Below the pieces are notes generated by a model. That model saw only the letters and a list, made by a program, of their open reading frames with translations. It ran no database searches and had not been told where the DNA came from. A stretch of 64,000 nt of DNA. Origin: Aspidapion aeneum. Its lineage: Eukaryota; Arthropoda; Insecta; Coleoptera; Brentidae. The first letter of the stretch is position 1; each line of letters opens with the position of its first letter. Location: NCBI GenBank assembly GCA_963576565.1, contig OY755046.1:51268786-51332785 (forward strand), written 5' to 3'. A program made the translations under genes and the position numbers. Shown piece after piece: positions 10,700-21,929 of the stretch.

Positions 10700-10890
10700 G
10701 ATATTTTAAAATTGACAGGAAAGACTCCCTGCAATATCGATGCGCTAGCTGAAATGCATAGACTTACACAAATCTAAAAATTTAAAAATAAATTTAGAAA
10801 AAAAAACTTTTTGGAAATAAGCTTTTATAAAATGGACTAAAAAGCATAAAATAATTTTTTGAGTGTTCTGATATCATAATAATTTGTTTT
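10700..10890 (+). repeat. Family L arm, single copy
   Basis: TTGACAGGAAAGACTCCCTG through AAAAGCATAAAATAATTTTT to GATATCATAATAA aligns with 28395-28565. The opposite arm present at 28906-29016 is missing here. Confidence 0.75.
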
Positions 10891-10904
10891 AGGACATTCC
10901 ATCT

Positions 10905-11215
10905 TCAGAATCAATCACCCATTTTTCCCCAAAAATTTTCCAAACATTACAAAAACGATCATCCTTTATCTGATACATCAGTTTCGAAATTTAACAAAAA
11001 AACGAAAAACAAAACGATATTTAAATTAAACCGCTAATTGCACAAGTGCGTCTTAATCTGTGCAAAAGTTCGGCAAACTTTCTGTGTAAAACTAATACTG
11101 AAACTTTCTAGAAAGTTTTCATGATAATCTATACGATGAGGGAAATTGATCACAGTTACGCGATTCTTAGTTAAAACAGAAGTTCTTGCTCACTTTAACT
11201 AAATTTAACTTTTAA
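10905..11215. other. Nothing recognised
   Basis: No supported feature. Confidence 0.3.
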
Positions 11216-11229
11216 CGGGATTAGGAAAC

Positions 11230-11530
11230 AACAAAAGAAGTTTTTATTTCAAAATTACATAATCGTTAATGCTTTTTAATATAAGGTCTTTGAAATCCTC
11301 AATAAGGCATCAATCTCGCGATATGTCGATCTTCTGTGATGAGCATGCGCACAGCATCGACGCGACGTTTTCCTCGTTGACAGCCGTTTTTGGTGCACCT
11401 GGCTTTGGATCGTCGTTAAGGCTAATCCGTTCACGCTTAAATTCTGCAGACCAACGAAAAACTGTCGACTGACGTTGTGCTTCATTACCGAAACAGAAAT
11501 TAAATCGGCAAGGCATTCTTATATATAACT
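11230..11530 (-). pseudogene. mariner transposase N-terminal fragment
   Basis: The minus strand reads STVFRWSAEFKRERISLNDD then PKPGAPKTAVNEENVASM in one frame and YREIDALLRISKTLY in the next. Together these match the N-terminal helix-turn-helix region of mariner transposases: a (K/S)STVYRWFAEF-like motif, a DDPR(S/P)GRPKTA linker, then a second HTH with TYREIEA. A frameshift near 11320 splits the two blocks. The DDD catalytic domain is absent. Confidence 0.85.
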
Positions 11531-11589
11531 ATTTTAAAATCACTCAAAAAATCATCCTCTGAAATTTGGCGACATAATTTATTAACACC

Positions 11590-11935
11590 CTCTATTTTCA
11601 CTTTTCATCTTGCTTCATTTTGATGTCATTAGGCCATGGCATCCCTCGACATGGGGATTATTAATATTGTCAATGTTTTTGTGAATCCCGCGGGCGCGTT
11701 TGCTAATCTGGGTCTTTATTATATTATCAGGGATACCCGTAGGATTATTTCGCTTATATTTTGGATTAAATTGAACCCCTTTTTGATGCTATTAGACCCC
11801 AGACCGATATTACATCTTCTAATATGATTATTATGATATCTTATTAGTGTTTACGGCTTTTGCTCAAATCTCTAGAGCGTCCTTAAATCAATCCTCGGAA
11901 AAATAGCTTTCTCGTCTTAAAAGGAGCAATGCTCT
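11590..11935. other. Nothing recognised
   Basis: A 63-codon open frame at 11636-11827 has no family resemblance that I recognise. Confidence 0.3.
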
Positions 11936-11939
11936 ATAG

Positions 11940-12140
11940 AATAAAATTTGGTAGGTACTAGTATTTGTCTGTGTGTGTGTCTGTCAGGCTCAAGATAGCT
12001 CCGGAACCACTAGACCAATTTTGCTGTGATTTTTTGAAAAATAGTCATAAACACAATAAAAGTGTAAAAATTGAAAAAATGCTTACTTTTTAACAGAGCG
12101 TCGCATCAATATGCGTTTTTCTAAATGTAGTAGAACTCAT
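11940..12140 (+). repeat. Segment distantly related to family A
   Basis: The order TGTCTGTCAGGCTC, GATAGCTCCGGAACCACTAG, then AACAGAGCGTCGCATCAATATG parallels family A at 53250-53450 (GATAGCTCCTAAACC, then AATGGAGCATCGCATCATTATG). Divergence is high. Confidence 0.4.
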
Positions 12141-12142
12141 TT

Positions 12143-13183
12143 TTCCCAAACAGCAGCACTGAAGGAAGGGTCATTACCCTTTTTTTTTCGATTGTTGTAT
12201 GTATGTAAGTAAATATGTATGTTTGTGTCACGCTAGAGGCTAAACGGCTGAACCGATTTTGACAAAGAAGGTGTAGTTGAATTGCTACTGATCCCGAAGG
12301 TGCTATAGGCTATATTTTTTTAAAACAGGAATCAACATGGCGGTCTTCAGACGTCATTTTGTCACATGATGTAGGCTTTAAGGCATAAAAATTATCTAAA
12401 TTTCAGCCGATTTTATTGAAATTCCTTTGATTACCCATTGCAAATGTCCTCTAATTTGCTGTAGTTACTTTGTAGTTCTCCTTGCTCCCACCCATATCCC
12501 CTCCTGTCATTTCCCTCACCCAATTCAAAAACCATATTCGCATAATTTTATCAAATATAGAGCGATTTCAAAAATTCTTTCTGCATACGCTTTCAGATTT
12601 TTTTTCCAACACCATTTTACTAGCCCCGCCTCTCCTCCCCGCCATCCTTATTAGTAATAGTTATAGCTATAACTTTCACAAATATAAAGCGATTTCAAAA
12701 GTTTTTTCTGCACACGCTTGAAAACTATTTTCCAACATCATTTTATCAGATTCCCCCTCCCCCTCTTCACGCCTTCCTCCTTACTAGTAATAGTTGTGGC
12801 TATACCTTTCACAAATATAAAGCGATTTCAAAAATTCTTCCTGCACACGCTTTAAGACTTTTTTCCAACGTCATTTTACTAGTTTCCCCCTTCCTCTCCC
12901 TCCCTTCTCTCTACCCTCCTTATTAGTAATAGTTATAGGAAAGTGGTAGGTACAAAATTACCCAATAACCTGATTCATGAAAATACAAAACTGTATAATT
13001 TCGTAAGTGCGCTTTGGGCATCAAAACTAAAAGCATGTCGTACATTATAGGTATACCTAGAGTCCCTGTATGTTGACATATTTGGATATTATCCAAATAT
13101 GTCAACATACAGGGACTCTAGGATACCTATCAATTTTGTACTCAACTGCGACTAGTAGTTACAAGTAAATTTAGCAGTTGGGT
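12143..13183 (+). repeat. Family G repeat, copy 1
   Basis: Three family G copies lie in this window (here, 16365-17818 reversed, 37785-38750). Each starts near a CAACTGCAGCAC-like end and GGAAGGGT, has a short (GTAT)n run, GGCTGAACCGATTTTGAC, an ATGGCGGTCTTCAGACG block, about three tandem ~120-bp units (ATTTCAAAAATTCTTTCTGC...CCTTATTAGTAATAGTTATAG), and ends AGCAGTTGGGTG. It is non-coding. The ends are weak inverted repeats. The TE class is uncertain. A 63-bp element is inserted at 13058. Confidence 0.85.
13058..13120. mobile_element. 63-bp hairpin MITE (hAT-type), copy 1
   Basis: TAGAGTCCCTGTATGTTGAC continues to a 31-bp arm that is perfectly inverted across a one-base centre. It interrupts family G: the unfilled site is ATTATAGGTATACCTAT at 16428 and 38687. 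Left flank GGTATACC and right flank GGATACC fit a decayed 8-bp TSD. The second copy is at 26979-27053. Confidence 0.88.
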
Positions 13184-13224
13184 GTTTTTTTATTAGAATT
13201 TTTTTTTATTCTCAATAATCTATA

Positions 13225-13931
13225 CAGGGTGTCCCATAACTTAGGGGCCGTAGTGCAGCAGGTGACAGAGGAGGTTATTTCCGAAAAAAAGTTTATATAA
13301 CATGGGGGTAAAAACACATCTGTTTTTAAGATATAGCATTTTTAAAGTTAAAGGAGTGGGGGGTTTTACAAAAAAAAGGAAAATCTGTTACAGCCAGTGG
13401 AATACTCAGCTAATTGTGATTTAAAAATGTTATATTAATTTTTTTGATAAAATTACAAGTTGGGCTGCCAAACTAACCTCCAACAAGGTATAAAAAATAT
13501 ATATATTTTTTAAATAATTTTTGCTTACTTATTCTATTAAAAAATATAAATATAATTTTATTAATATACCTCGCTAGAGACTTGTTTTAATTAACAAAAA
13601 ATATTTAAAAAAAAACATTGCGTTTAATATGGCTTTCATAAAAGTTTATAGCAAAAATCAATTTTTTCTAAAAAAAAATTTACCGCATAATTTTTTTTTT
13701 TTTTAATTTCAAATTATTGTTCTTGTTCTAATACACGACTCTACCCAATATTATATTTTTACTGAGTTTTTTAAAAAAGTTATTATTAAAAAAGTTTAAA
13801 AAATCGCTTTGATGCTCTGTATCTCGACAAAGAAAGAGTTTTGACACATGCATTATAGGAACTTTTTTATCAGGCATGTTCTCCTGTATCACCTGTTGGC
13901 CTATGGCCCCTAAGTTATGGGACACCCGGGA
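13225..13931. mobile_element. TA-flanked foldback element (CAGGGTGTCCC ends), copy 1
   Basis: Left end CAGGGTGTCCCATAACTTAG, right end CTAAGTTATGGGACACCC. The interior aligns with the reverse complement of 23914-25575 after removal of that copy's inserts. Non-coding. The right terminal TA is mutated. Confidence 0.85.
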
Positions 13932-13934
13932 TAA

Positions 13935-14060
13935 TATCCTTCATAGGTCTTTTCCGTTCTGAGATATTTACAAAAAACTGTTTTCAAGACTGATTTAGCG
14001 TTGAGTTTACTTGGAGTGGGCTAATGGAATGTCTCAAATCCGTCATGAATCCATTTATTT
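13935..14060 (-). repeat. Family A fragment
   Basis: TTCTGAGATATTTACAAAAAACTG through ATCCGTCATGAATCCATTTA matches 53490-53592 and the reverse complement of the left parts of the 32.4- and 50.5-kb copies. Truncated immediately beside the foldback element. Confidence 0.75.
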
Positions 14061-14333
14061 TTCCAGTTTTAGGAACACTAAACCTTCATGGAAAAATGTT
14101 TAAACAAAAATATTTACATTTCCAAAGCTTTTCCCATTAAACCGTTTTAAAGCGCTTTAATGAACGTTCAAACTTTTCCTGCTGTCCGTTAATTGGGAAT
14201 GAGACAATTAGCCGCGGCCGATTCGCCGCCGTTCGATTCGCCGCGGTCCAATTTGCCGCGGAGGCAATTGTTGCGGTTTATTTATATTGACTTCGTATAT
14301 TTGTTGGTTGGTTGATTAGTTGGGTTAGTTAGG

Positions 14334-14912
14334 TGGGTTGGTTGGTAAAGTTGGTTGGTAAGGTTGGTTGGTAAGGTTGGTTGGTAAGGTTGGTTGGTAA
14401 GGTTGGTTGGTAAGGTTGGTTGGTAAGGTTGGTTGGTAAGGTTGGTTGGTAAGGTTGGTTGGTAAGGTTGGTTGGTAAGGTTGGTTGGTAAGGTTGGTTG
14501 GTAAGGTTGGTTGGTAAGGTTGGTTGGTAAGGTTGGTTGGTAAGGTTGGTTGGTAAGGTTGGTTGGTAAGGTTGGTTGGTAAGGTTGGTTGGTAAGGTTG
14601 GTTGGTAAGGTTGGTTGGTAAGGTTGGTTGGTAAGGTTGGTTGGTAAGGTTGGTTGGTAAGGTTGGTTGGTAAGGTTGGTTGGTAAGGTTGGTTGGTAAG
14701 GTTGGTTGGTAAGGTTGGTTGGTAAGGTTGGTTGGTAAGGTTGGTTGGTAAGGTTGGTTGGTAAGGTTGGTTGGTAAGGTTGGTTGGTAAGGTTGGTTGG
14801 TAAGGTTGGTTGGTAAGGTTGGTTGGTAAGGTTGGTTGGTAAGGTTGGTTGGTAAGGTTGGTTGGTAAGGTTGGTTGGTAAGGTTGGTTGGTAAGGTTGG
14901 TTGGTTAGGTTG
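14334..14912 (+). repeat. 13-bp satellite (GGTTGGTTGGTAA), ~43 units
   Basis: From about 14349 to 14904 the unit GGTTGGTTGGTAA repeats with no variant that I could see. Degenerate units flank it (14300-14345 and 14895-14915). One strand is G-rich with GG tracts every four bases. The 13-bp period leaves a long open frame on the minus strand that encodes a low-complexity NQPYQPTLPTNLT repeat, which is an artefact of the satellite. Confidence 0.97.
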
Positions 14913-15079
14913 GTTCGTTAGTGAGTGAGAAATTGTATTTAGTGCCTTAAGCACCACAATGTTTAAGTTTAAGCTTAATAGATAAGAAATTCGGCCATCG
15001 TTGATTTTTCATTTAATTTTTTTAGTTAAAAGGCCACAATTTTTTTTTGAATTGGAGTTTTTGATTGATAAATTCCTCT

Positions 15080-15690
15080 TTGAGGTGTTGATTTTCGTTA
15101 CTATTGAATACTCGTTACTAATCGTTACTCGACTACTAAGTAATCATTTTATATATTCGTTACTATCGTTACTTTGATTACTGTAACTGTATTCAATTCA
15201 ATCATACAATTAGTGCAAAATTCTCGGACTGTCGTTAATTCGAAGATCATTTACTTGTAGGTATATTTTTGTTGTTGACATTATAGAAATATTTAATTGA
15301 GATTTTCAAAATGTGAGCTAAAATTAAAAAAAGAAAATAGCAATTACGTAGAAATTGTTCTGTGTACAACATTGTTTTAAAAATCTAATGCCTTACGTAC
15401 AAAGAAATTCATACTTAAAATCTAAAAGTAAATAAAAATAGAGACAAAAATAACAATTTTAGACAAGAACTTAAAACATATTTCACAAATACAATTTAAA
15501 TGCGTTAGTTGCTTAAGTTTTCATAGTTACTCCCTGTTTTTGGATTACCGACTTTCGAGTGATTACTGAATACTAAAATAATCGAAGGAATCAAAGTAAT
15601 CATTTAATTTTCAGATCGGTATTCGTTACTCCGTTATTTGTCGAGTAACGAGTACTCGAGTAACGAATAGTTACTTTTTCAATACCTCTA
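15080..15690. mobile_element. hAT-type MITE with exact 8-bp TSD
   Basis: Flanked by ATTCCTCT at 15072-15079 and 15691-15698. The ends are TTGAGGTGTTGATTTTCG and, inverted, TAGAGGTATTGAAAAAG. The subterminal regions carry many CGTTACT/AGTAACG words in inverted arrangement. An 8-bp TSD with a T(A)GAGGT-like end fits hAT. Non-autonomous. Nested in the 14199-16030 element. Confidence 0.85.
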
Positions 15691-16277
15691 ATTCCTCTAG
15701 ATAGGAAATCGAAAAAACAAAGATTTAGACGTTAAAATGAAAACAACTAATAGTAGCAGTACGTTTTTCTTTAAATTTTCTGTGATATAAACCTACCAAG
15801 TACTTTGTCAAAAAATTTTTTTTAAAGTTTTTAAAAAAGATATAAACAAATATACCAAGTCAAGCTAAATAAAACCATTTAAAGAACTGCCAATATCGAT
15901 AAACAAAAAATTCTCGAGGTAACTTGTCCCCGCGGCCTATCATACCCCGCCAAATCGTTCCCGTGACGAATCGGACTGCGGTGCATGGGAGACGGACGTC
16001 AGCGAATCGGCCGCGGCGTATTGTCCCCTACCCCCGTTAATTATGCACTCATTAAACGCGAAAATTTTATGAAATTTCGACGTTTGTGCTGCGCAACGAG
16101 ATGAAACAAGGCCCGAACAACAGACCACTTAAAATTTGTGAACGAAATTATTAGAAGGGTTTTTCAAGTTCTGTTTCTATTATTATAGAACGTTGCTCGC
16201 AACTGTTATGAGACGAAAGTTTTGCTAAAAGAGCTCAAATAAAACACCGGGATACATTAAACGGTATCTAGTTACGT

Positions 16278-16345
16278 ACAGGGTGATCTAAAGTGGCCAC
16301 TTTTGGGATGTTTAAGGTACTTCCAAGGCAAATAGAAGTTAAAAA
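16278..16345 (+). repeat. Isolated CAGGGTG-type terminus
   Basis: GTACAGGGTGATCTAAAGTGG resembles the TA+CAGGGTG starts of the foldback elements here, but no partner end was found before family G begins. Confidence 0.4.
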
Positions 16346-16364
16346 AAAATTAAATAAAAAAAAA

Positions 16365-17818
16365 CACCCAACTGCTAAATTTACTTGTAAGTACTAGTCG
16401 CAGTTGAGTACAAAATTGATAGGTATACCTATAATGTACGACATGCTTCAACTTTCAGTTTTGATGCCCAAAGCGCACTTACAAAATTATACAGTTTTGT
16501 ATTTTCATTATACAGTTTTGTATTTTCATGAATCAGGTTATTGTACCCAACTGCGACTAGTAGTTATAAGTAAATTTAGCAGTTGGGTGTTGTTTTTCGG
16601 ATTTTTAATTCCAACTTTTAGTAATTCTTATTCAGCCTTATAAAAAGCACTATGTATTTACAATCCATTTAGCTTTACCCAAAAAATACCTGTAGATTTT
16701 CTACGAACGCGAACAGTGTTACCGTCCATTGGGTGAAGGTGGGGGGGAAAAGGAGAGAGGGAGGAGGGAACTAGTAAAATGTTGTCAAAAAAAATCTTAA
16801 AGCGTGTGCCGAAAGAATTTTGAAATCGCTGTAAATTTGTGAAAGGTAAAGCTACAACTATTGCTAATAAGGAGAGTGTGGAGAAGAGAGGGTGAGGAAG
16901 GGGGAAACTAGTAAAATGATTTTAAAAAAAGTCTTAAAGCGTGTGCAGAAAAATTTTTTGAAATCGATCTGTATTTGTAAAAGGTATAGCTACAACTATT
17001 ACTAATAAGGAGGGAGGGGAAAAGAGAGGGAGGGGGAAAATAGTAAAATGATGTTGGAAAAAGTCTTTAACCGTGTGCCGGAAGAAATTTTGAAATCGCT
17101 TTATATTTGTGAAAGTTATAGCTATAAGTATTACTAGGAAGCAAAGTCTGAAAGCGTATGTAGAAAGAATTTTTGAAATCGCTCTATATTTGATAAAATT
17201 ATGCGAATATTGTTTTTGAATAGGGTGGGTGGAATGACAGCAGGGGAGATGGGTGGGAGCAGGGAGGACTGCAAAGTAACTACAGCATATTAGAGGCAGC
17301 GGCGTAGCGTGCCCGAAAGGGCGGGGGGGGCGACAGCTAAAAAGGGCGCCTCTGAAAACTGATGAAAAATCTTACGGCAAAACAAAAAAAAACCAAAAGG
17401 TCAAAAAGGCGCCTCTCACAAATCTTGCGACCAAAAAAAAGAACCGCGCCGTAGAAATTTGAACCGCGCCGTCTCCAAAAAAAAAAAAAACCCCCCCACG
17501 CTACGCCGCTGATTAGAGGACATTTCCAGTGGGTAGTTAAAGGAATTTTTATATAAATAAAATCGCCTGAAATTTAGATAATTTGTATGCTTTAAAGCCT
17601 ACATCATGTGACAAAATGGCGTCTGAAAACCGCCATGTTAATTTCTGTAAAAAAATAAAAATATAGTCTATAGAACCTTCGGGATCAGTAGCAATTCAGC
17701 GACACCTTTTTTGTCAAAATTGGTTCAGCCGTTTAGCCTCTAGCGTGACACAAACATACTTACATAGCTACAACAATCGAAAAACTTTACCCTTCCATTC
17801 GCCGTGCTGCAGTTGGTT
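16365..17818 (-). repeat. Family G repeat, copy 2 (reverse)
   Basis: The reverse orientation of family G: CACCCAACTGCTAAATTTAC at the low-coordinate end, then the ~120-bp tandem units (16780-17215), the CCATGTTAATTTC block and GCCGTGCTGCAGTTGG at the high end. The terminal segment is duplicated near 16500-16600. A hAT MITE interrupts it at 17297. Confidence 0.85.
17297..17511 (+). mobile_element. Family N hAT MITE, copy 1, exact 8-bp TSD
   Basis: CAGCGGCGTAGCGTG at the left is inverted at the right as CACGCTACGCCGCTG. ATTAGAGG flanks both sides (17289-17296, 17512-17519). The unfilled site CCTCTAAT exists in family G copies near 12449 and 38079. The interior has G-runs and GGGCGCCTC words shared with 47103-47473. 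Non-coding. Confidence 0.92.
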
Positions 17819-17859
17819 AAAAAAGCTGTTTGTTGAAAAGGGTTTGGATTTTAAGACGA

Positions 17860-19160
17860 GTTATCTAACTTCTTTAATTATGAAAATTTCATTTTGGTGT
17901 AAATTGCTTTTTCATAAAGGTTCCAACACTGTCAAACTTAATGTTATTTGTCACTTTTAGTTTTTGAAATATTAAGTAAAGTTGGTATTTTTTAAATAAG
18001 CGTAAAATTTCCTTTAAAATGACGTATCACAGGCAAGATTTTATTGACACGTACAATATAAAATTAGTATATTATGGTGCTTACCTTGACAACGTCGCTA
18101 CAAGGATGAAGAAAAATATAAAAGAAGTCGACGCTTCTGGTGGAATGGTTCGGTTCATTCAGCAGCTATATTGACAACGTAGAAGATATTGATGACCATA
18201 GTATAGATGAAATACAATTGGTTGAAATTGTAACAGCTCTAGATATAGAAATAAAAAAGAAACAAAGTATAATAATAAATATATAAATATATCTAGAGCT
18301 GGTTGACTATATCTTTAAACAGCAAGTGCTAAAGTTCATCTAATAACAGAGAATAATTATTTGTGGAAGGTGAAAACTATAAATATAATATAATAAACCA
18401 TGATAGTAATACCAAAAGCAGTAAGAGTGAAATCGACCTTTAACCTGCCAGGAAATTGTAAGACAATGTAAAATGTTGTCCAGTATATCGTCGATTTCTG
18501 CATCGACAGCATAGTTTTCGAAAAAAAAGTAAATCCATAATACACCGCGTTTATTTTCCATGCCAAGTACAAATCTGCCGCATATCTTTCTATATCATTT
18601 TGACTAGATAATGTTTGCTTTTTAATTCTTATACTTTTGTGATAAATTTATTTTATCCGTTGTTGTAAAAAAATTTCTAATTCAGTTTGCTTCTCTAATT
18701 TCTATCTATATTTTCCAATATCCTTGACGTTATATGGCACTTTGGAAATATCAATTTAGTTATCAAAAGCGATTTTAGTCTTGACTGAATTTCCACTCTT
18801 AAGATGACGCAAGTCTGTGGTAAATCCTTATTCAATGGCTATTTCAGTTAGTACACTCAAATACAGGAAGTGCATTTCGCTCAATTCGAAATTATATTGT
18901 CGCTTTCTACTAAACCCAAGTGGAAATTGAGGACACAGTGCACTGCTAGAATAAGTAGTTTATTACTATTACTATCGTCTATAGAGATAGCATACAATGC
19001 TGCTAAATCAACCATGTTAAAATGGATGGAGAGGGAAAGGTAGTAGTGGTAGTCGTGGGGAGACCATTTTTGGTCTAGCGACGGCACACGGCGCGCCATT
19101 TTCGGAAACCCCGATTTGTCCGTACACTATATACCAAACTGATGCACGAGCCCCTTAGGA
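17860..19160. other. Mostly unrecognised; possible coding remnant
   Basis: TTTTAGTTTTTGAAATATTAAG near 17956 recalls the arm of the 2764-3335 foldback. Around 18050-18285 the plus strand has protein-like stretches (FIDTYNIKLVYYGAYLDN, then VEDIDDHSIDEIQLVEIVTA in other frames), and 18340-18572 has overlapping 70-codon minus-strand frames. I could not assign either to a family. Confidence 0.3.
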
Positions 19161-19164
19161 TGCA

Positions 19165-19540
19165 AGTTCTCTTTCTCTAAGATGCCTTAATTTTGCCTGA
19201 CTCCTTTTTTTTCAAGGTCAGGGATCTTTGAACTGCGTAGCAAGCATACACAGTGGATCCACGCTTTTACAACCCTTCCGAAAGTAGTCCTGCTACATGT
19301 TAGATGTGCATCGACGTAACATCGCTATCGTCCCAGCAGAACTTGGTTCTAGACGATAAGATTTCTTTTCTTTGCAGCGGAACAGTCGCGGTCGTCGTGA
19401 GTTGACTTTAAGATATTTTTACTGGCGCCGTCCTGGTTCCAACTGTAGCAGGCTTCTGGGTTATTGAGTCCTGGACTACACCTGCTTATATTCTCGATGT
19501 ACAAGGTCAACTTATATTTTTGTGTGCATGTGTATCGCAC
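19165..19540 (+). repeat. Family C repeat, copy 2
   Basis: The second copy of the 390-bp repeat at 3630-4030, with small indels. Diverges after GTCAACTTATATTTT, so the shared unit ends there. Confidence 0.85.
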
Positions 19541-19544
19541 ACCA

Positions 19545-20470
19545 TTCAGAGCGTTCATTAAAGGACCTTGTACAAAGAGAGCCAGGAACATCATTGAATT
19601 TACCAGACATCCGTATACTGACAGGACTTTTTACGGGTCACTGCCGAGTAAGAGTACCCACGGCAACAATCAGATGAATTTCATTTGAAAACTTGCCCTA
19701 TGCGTTTGATTTGTCTAATTATATGGTCTTCCAGTTTTAGAGTTAAATTTATATATCCAAGTTTGATTTGAGAGACAAAGTAGCTGAACTGTTATTTCTA
19801 TAGTTTTGCTTTTAGCTGTGGGGGAAGCTGTAAGGCAGAAAGTCGCCCCTCTGCTCCATTGCGATCGAAAATAGGTTTATGGGCAAATTTTCCTCGAAAA
19901 TAAATTCTGCAAGGCCAGTCAGTAATGGTCGTTTTACAGGACGTTTATTACTTGTGGTCACCATGTACCTCCTAAAGCTTCAAATGTACTTCCAGTTCCA
20001 TTTCAAGCTACAAAAACTGCTTAAATAGCTTTGGTTTTTCAATCAATATCACAAAAACACTAACAACATTTTAACCCTTCACTGGTGACCATAGGTTAGG
20101 AAGACAGCAATTTTGAAACGTTTTTTTTGCTAGTTACTTAGTTCAAAACAATGTATTTTTTTGCAGTGATTTTTTAAATTTTCAACGGACTCTTTGTGAG
20201 TCAGTTTTGTATTAACATAAACTAGCTCTAAGGAAACAAGAAAACTTTTTTGTAAGTTAGGCAGTTTTTCTATAACATTTAAATTAAAGTAAGCTCTAAA
20301 GCAAGTAAATTTTTTTTGTCCCTTTTTGACTTATTGGTGCATACATCTTATTTTAATCACAATGCTTTAGCGTTATGGTTTCTAGACCAAGCAAATAAGT
20401 AAATTTAAACATTTGCATGGGCACACCCAGAGGGAATCGCCCTCCCCCTAAATCGAAATGTTTCTAAGCA
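19545..20470. other. Nothing recognised
   Basis: No supported feature. Confidence 0.35.
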
Positions 20471-20481
20471 TTTATGATATA

Positions 20482-21066
20482 CAGTGAAACCTCCCACAAG
20501 CGAACACTCACGGTTCCGTCAATTTTGTCCGCTTATTGGAGGTGTCCGCTTATGAGAGGCAACTGCGAAATTTTAATATATATTTATTAACAATTTCCGC
20601 AGCTTGAGTTTTTCCGATATTAAATTTTTCAGCGATCTTTCGTTCTGATAGTTGTTCCTTCTCCGAAACGTTAACAACTTTAATTTTTTCACGTAAACTA
20701 AGAAGTTTTTTACTAGGCACCATTTCAAAGAAATCTATTACTACCCAATTAAACAATAAAAATAAAACAGCAGTCCCGCCCCCACCGAATAAAATATGTT
20801 GTAAATACGACAGAAGTATTTAGTCTCCGCATTTAAACGGAAAGAGGTAATTCCCCGGCTGCAGAGTGCGTTGTTGCCAACATACTACATAATATTTATG
20901 CCCGTGTCGTGCAGCGCTCCGTCCCGTTGTCAGAGGTTCGCATTCGGTTAAGGGAGGTTTCAGAATTTTTCAACATTTTTTACATGTAAAGAATAGGGAA
21001 AAGCATGGTTTCAAAAAATTTGTCCGCCTGAAGGGAGTGTCCGCTTAATAGAGGTGTGCGCAAGTG
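20482..21066. mobile_element. Tigger/pogo-like element, internally deleted
   Basis: TA-bounded. The left end CAGTGAAACCTCCCACAAGC is followed by GTCCGCTTATTGGAGG. The right end contains TCCGCTTAATAGAGGTG in the opposite arrangement, typical of Tigger termini. It encodes only a transposase N-terminus on the minus strand. Confidence 0.8.
20580..20724 (-). pseudogene. Tigger/CENP-B-type N-terminal HTH fragment
   Basis: From an ATG at 20724 the minus strand reads MVPSKKLLSLREKIKVVNVS, EKEQLSERKIAEKFNIGKTQ and AAEIVNKY. This is the first HTH (psq-like) of pogo/Tigger transposases and CENP-B-like proteins: a LSLREK start, a mid-helix LSERKIAEKF and the GKTQ turn. The frame stops after about 58 residues. 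No second HTH or DDE domain is present in the element. Confidence 0.8.
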
Positions 21067-21077
21067 TATTTCATATA

Positions 21078-21137
21078 TAAAAACATCATGGGGCCTCGGA
21101 CCCCCCCCCCATAGACATATTCCTGGCTGCGCCACTG
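21078..21137 (-). repeat. Family M hAT-like terminus
   Basis: On the minus strand, CAGTGGCGCAGCCAGGAATA, a G-run and CCGAGGCCCC parallel the left end of the element at 30365. Only one end is present. Confidence 0.65.
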
Positions 21138-21139
21138 CT

Positions 21140-21925
21140 TTTGACCCTGACCTATGTATTAAAAAAATTACAACAACAAAAATTGTGTGGCTCTTCCCTA
21201 CCCATAGTCACCAAATACGTTATTATAATTTCACGTGAGCAGTTATGGGTTAAAACTCTTGCATGTCGGATTTTCTTGAGTGTTAGAGTTGGTGTGGTGT
21301 TTGGATGTTTATTTACATTTATATAAGTACTAATTGTATACATTTTATTTTTTGCGGGCTTAATTAAGAAAAACCTGAATTTAAAAAAAATCAAATAAAA
21401 TCGTTTAAAATGGATGTATGTACGTAACAAAGTAATTTTTCGTTAACCTGATTACAATTTTTTTCAGTTGTTCAGTTTTTCTAGTTAAGTCACGTGGTTA
21501 TAACCTACGCGGCAGGATTTTGTGGCAACAGTTTTACTGTTCGACACTTATTTTGGAGCTGCGGATATGGAAGCCTTAAAATGTTCAGCGGTTTGATAAA
21601 TGGCCAAATATTTTTACTATAACTGCTATATTTATCCTTAATAGTATAATAATATTAATAAAATTGGAAATATTACATTAATCAATGTTTTCCTTAATTC
21701 TAATAACTCTCAAAACGTCTTTACCCAAGTTTTTAAATAAATTGCCTTTAGATTTTTTCCTTCACATTTTGCCACACAACACTTTTATGCTTCCTTTGAT
21801 GGCGTTTTTTCACGCATGCGATTTATAAAACCTCTGTCTGTCGCCATGTCATCCATCTAGTTCCCGCATGTTTCTTCAAATTGCCCGTCTCATTTGGAGT
21901 CTTCCCCAACTTCTTTTATTTTCCC
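21140..21925. other. Nothing recognised
   Basis: Short open frames only, with no recognisable domain. Confidence 0.3.
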
Positions 21926-21929
21926 AAGG

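Larger units (their letters stand above)
14199..16030. mobile_element. TIR element with GCCGCGG/GATTCGCC subterminal repeats
   Basis: Left GACAATTAGCCGCGGCCGAT (14203 onward) is inverted at the right end (16001-16025) with about three mismatches over 26 bp. Both ends carry further CGATTCG and CCGCGG words. The ends are far more GC-rich than their surroundings. The interior holds a 13-bp satellite and a hAT-type insertion. No transposase was seen. The superfamily is unknown. Confidence 0.65.

Noticed and set aside
11636..11827. 63-codon open frame as a gene
   Set aside because: No domain, no supporting context; expected by chance in this composition.
14325..14957. 210-codon minus-strand open frame (NQPYQPTLPTNLT repeats)
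   Set aside because: It only reflects the 13-bp satellite, whose reverse strand has no stop in this frame. No independent coding evidence.
19349..19594. 81-codon minus-strand frame in family C
   Set aside because: The sister copy at 3630-4030 has stops throughout the same frame.
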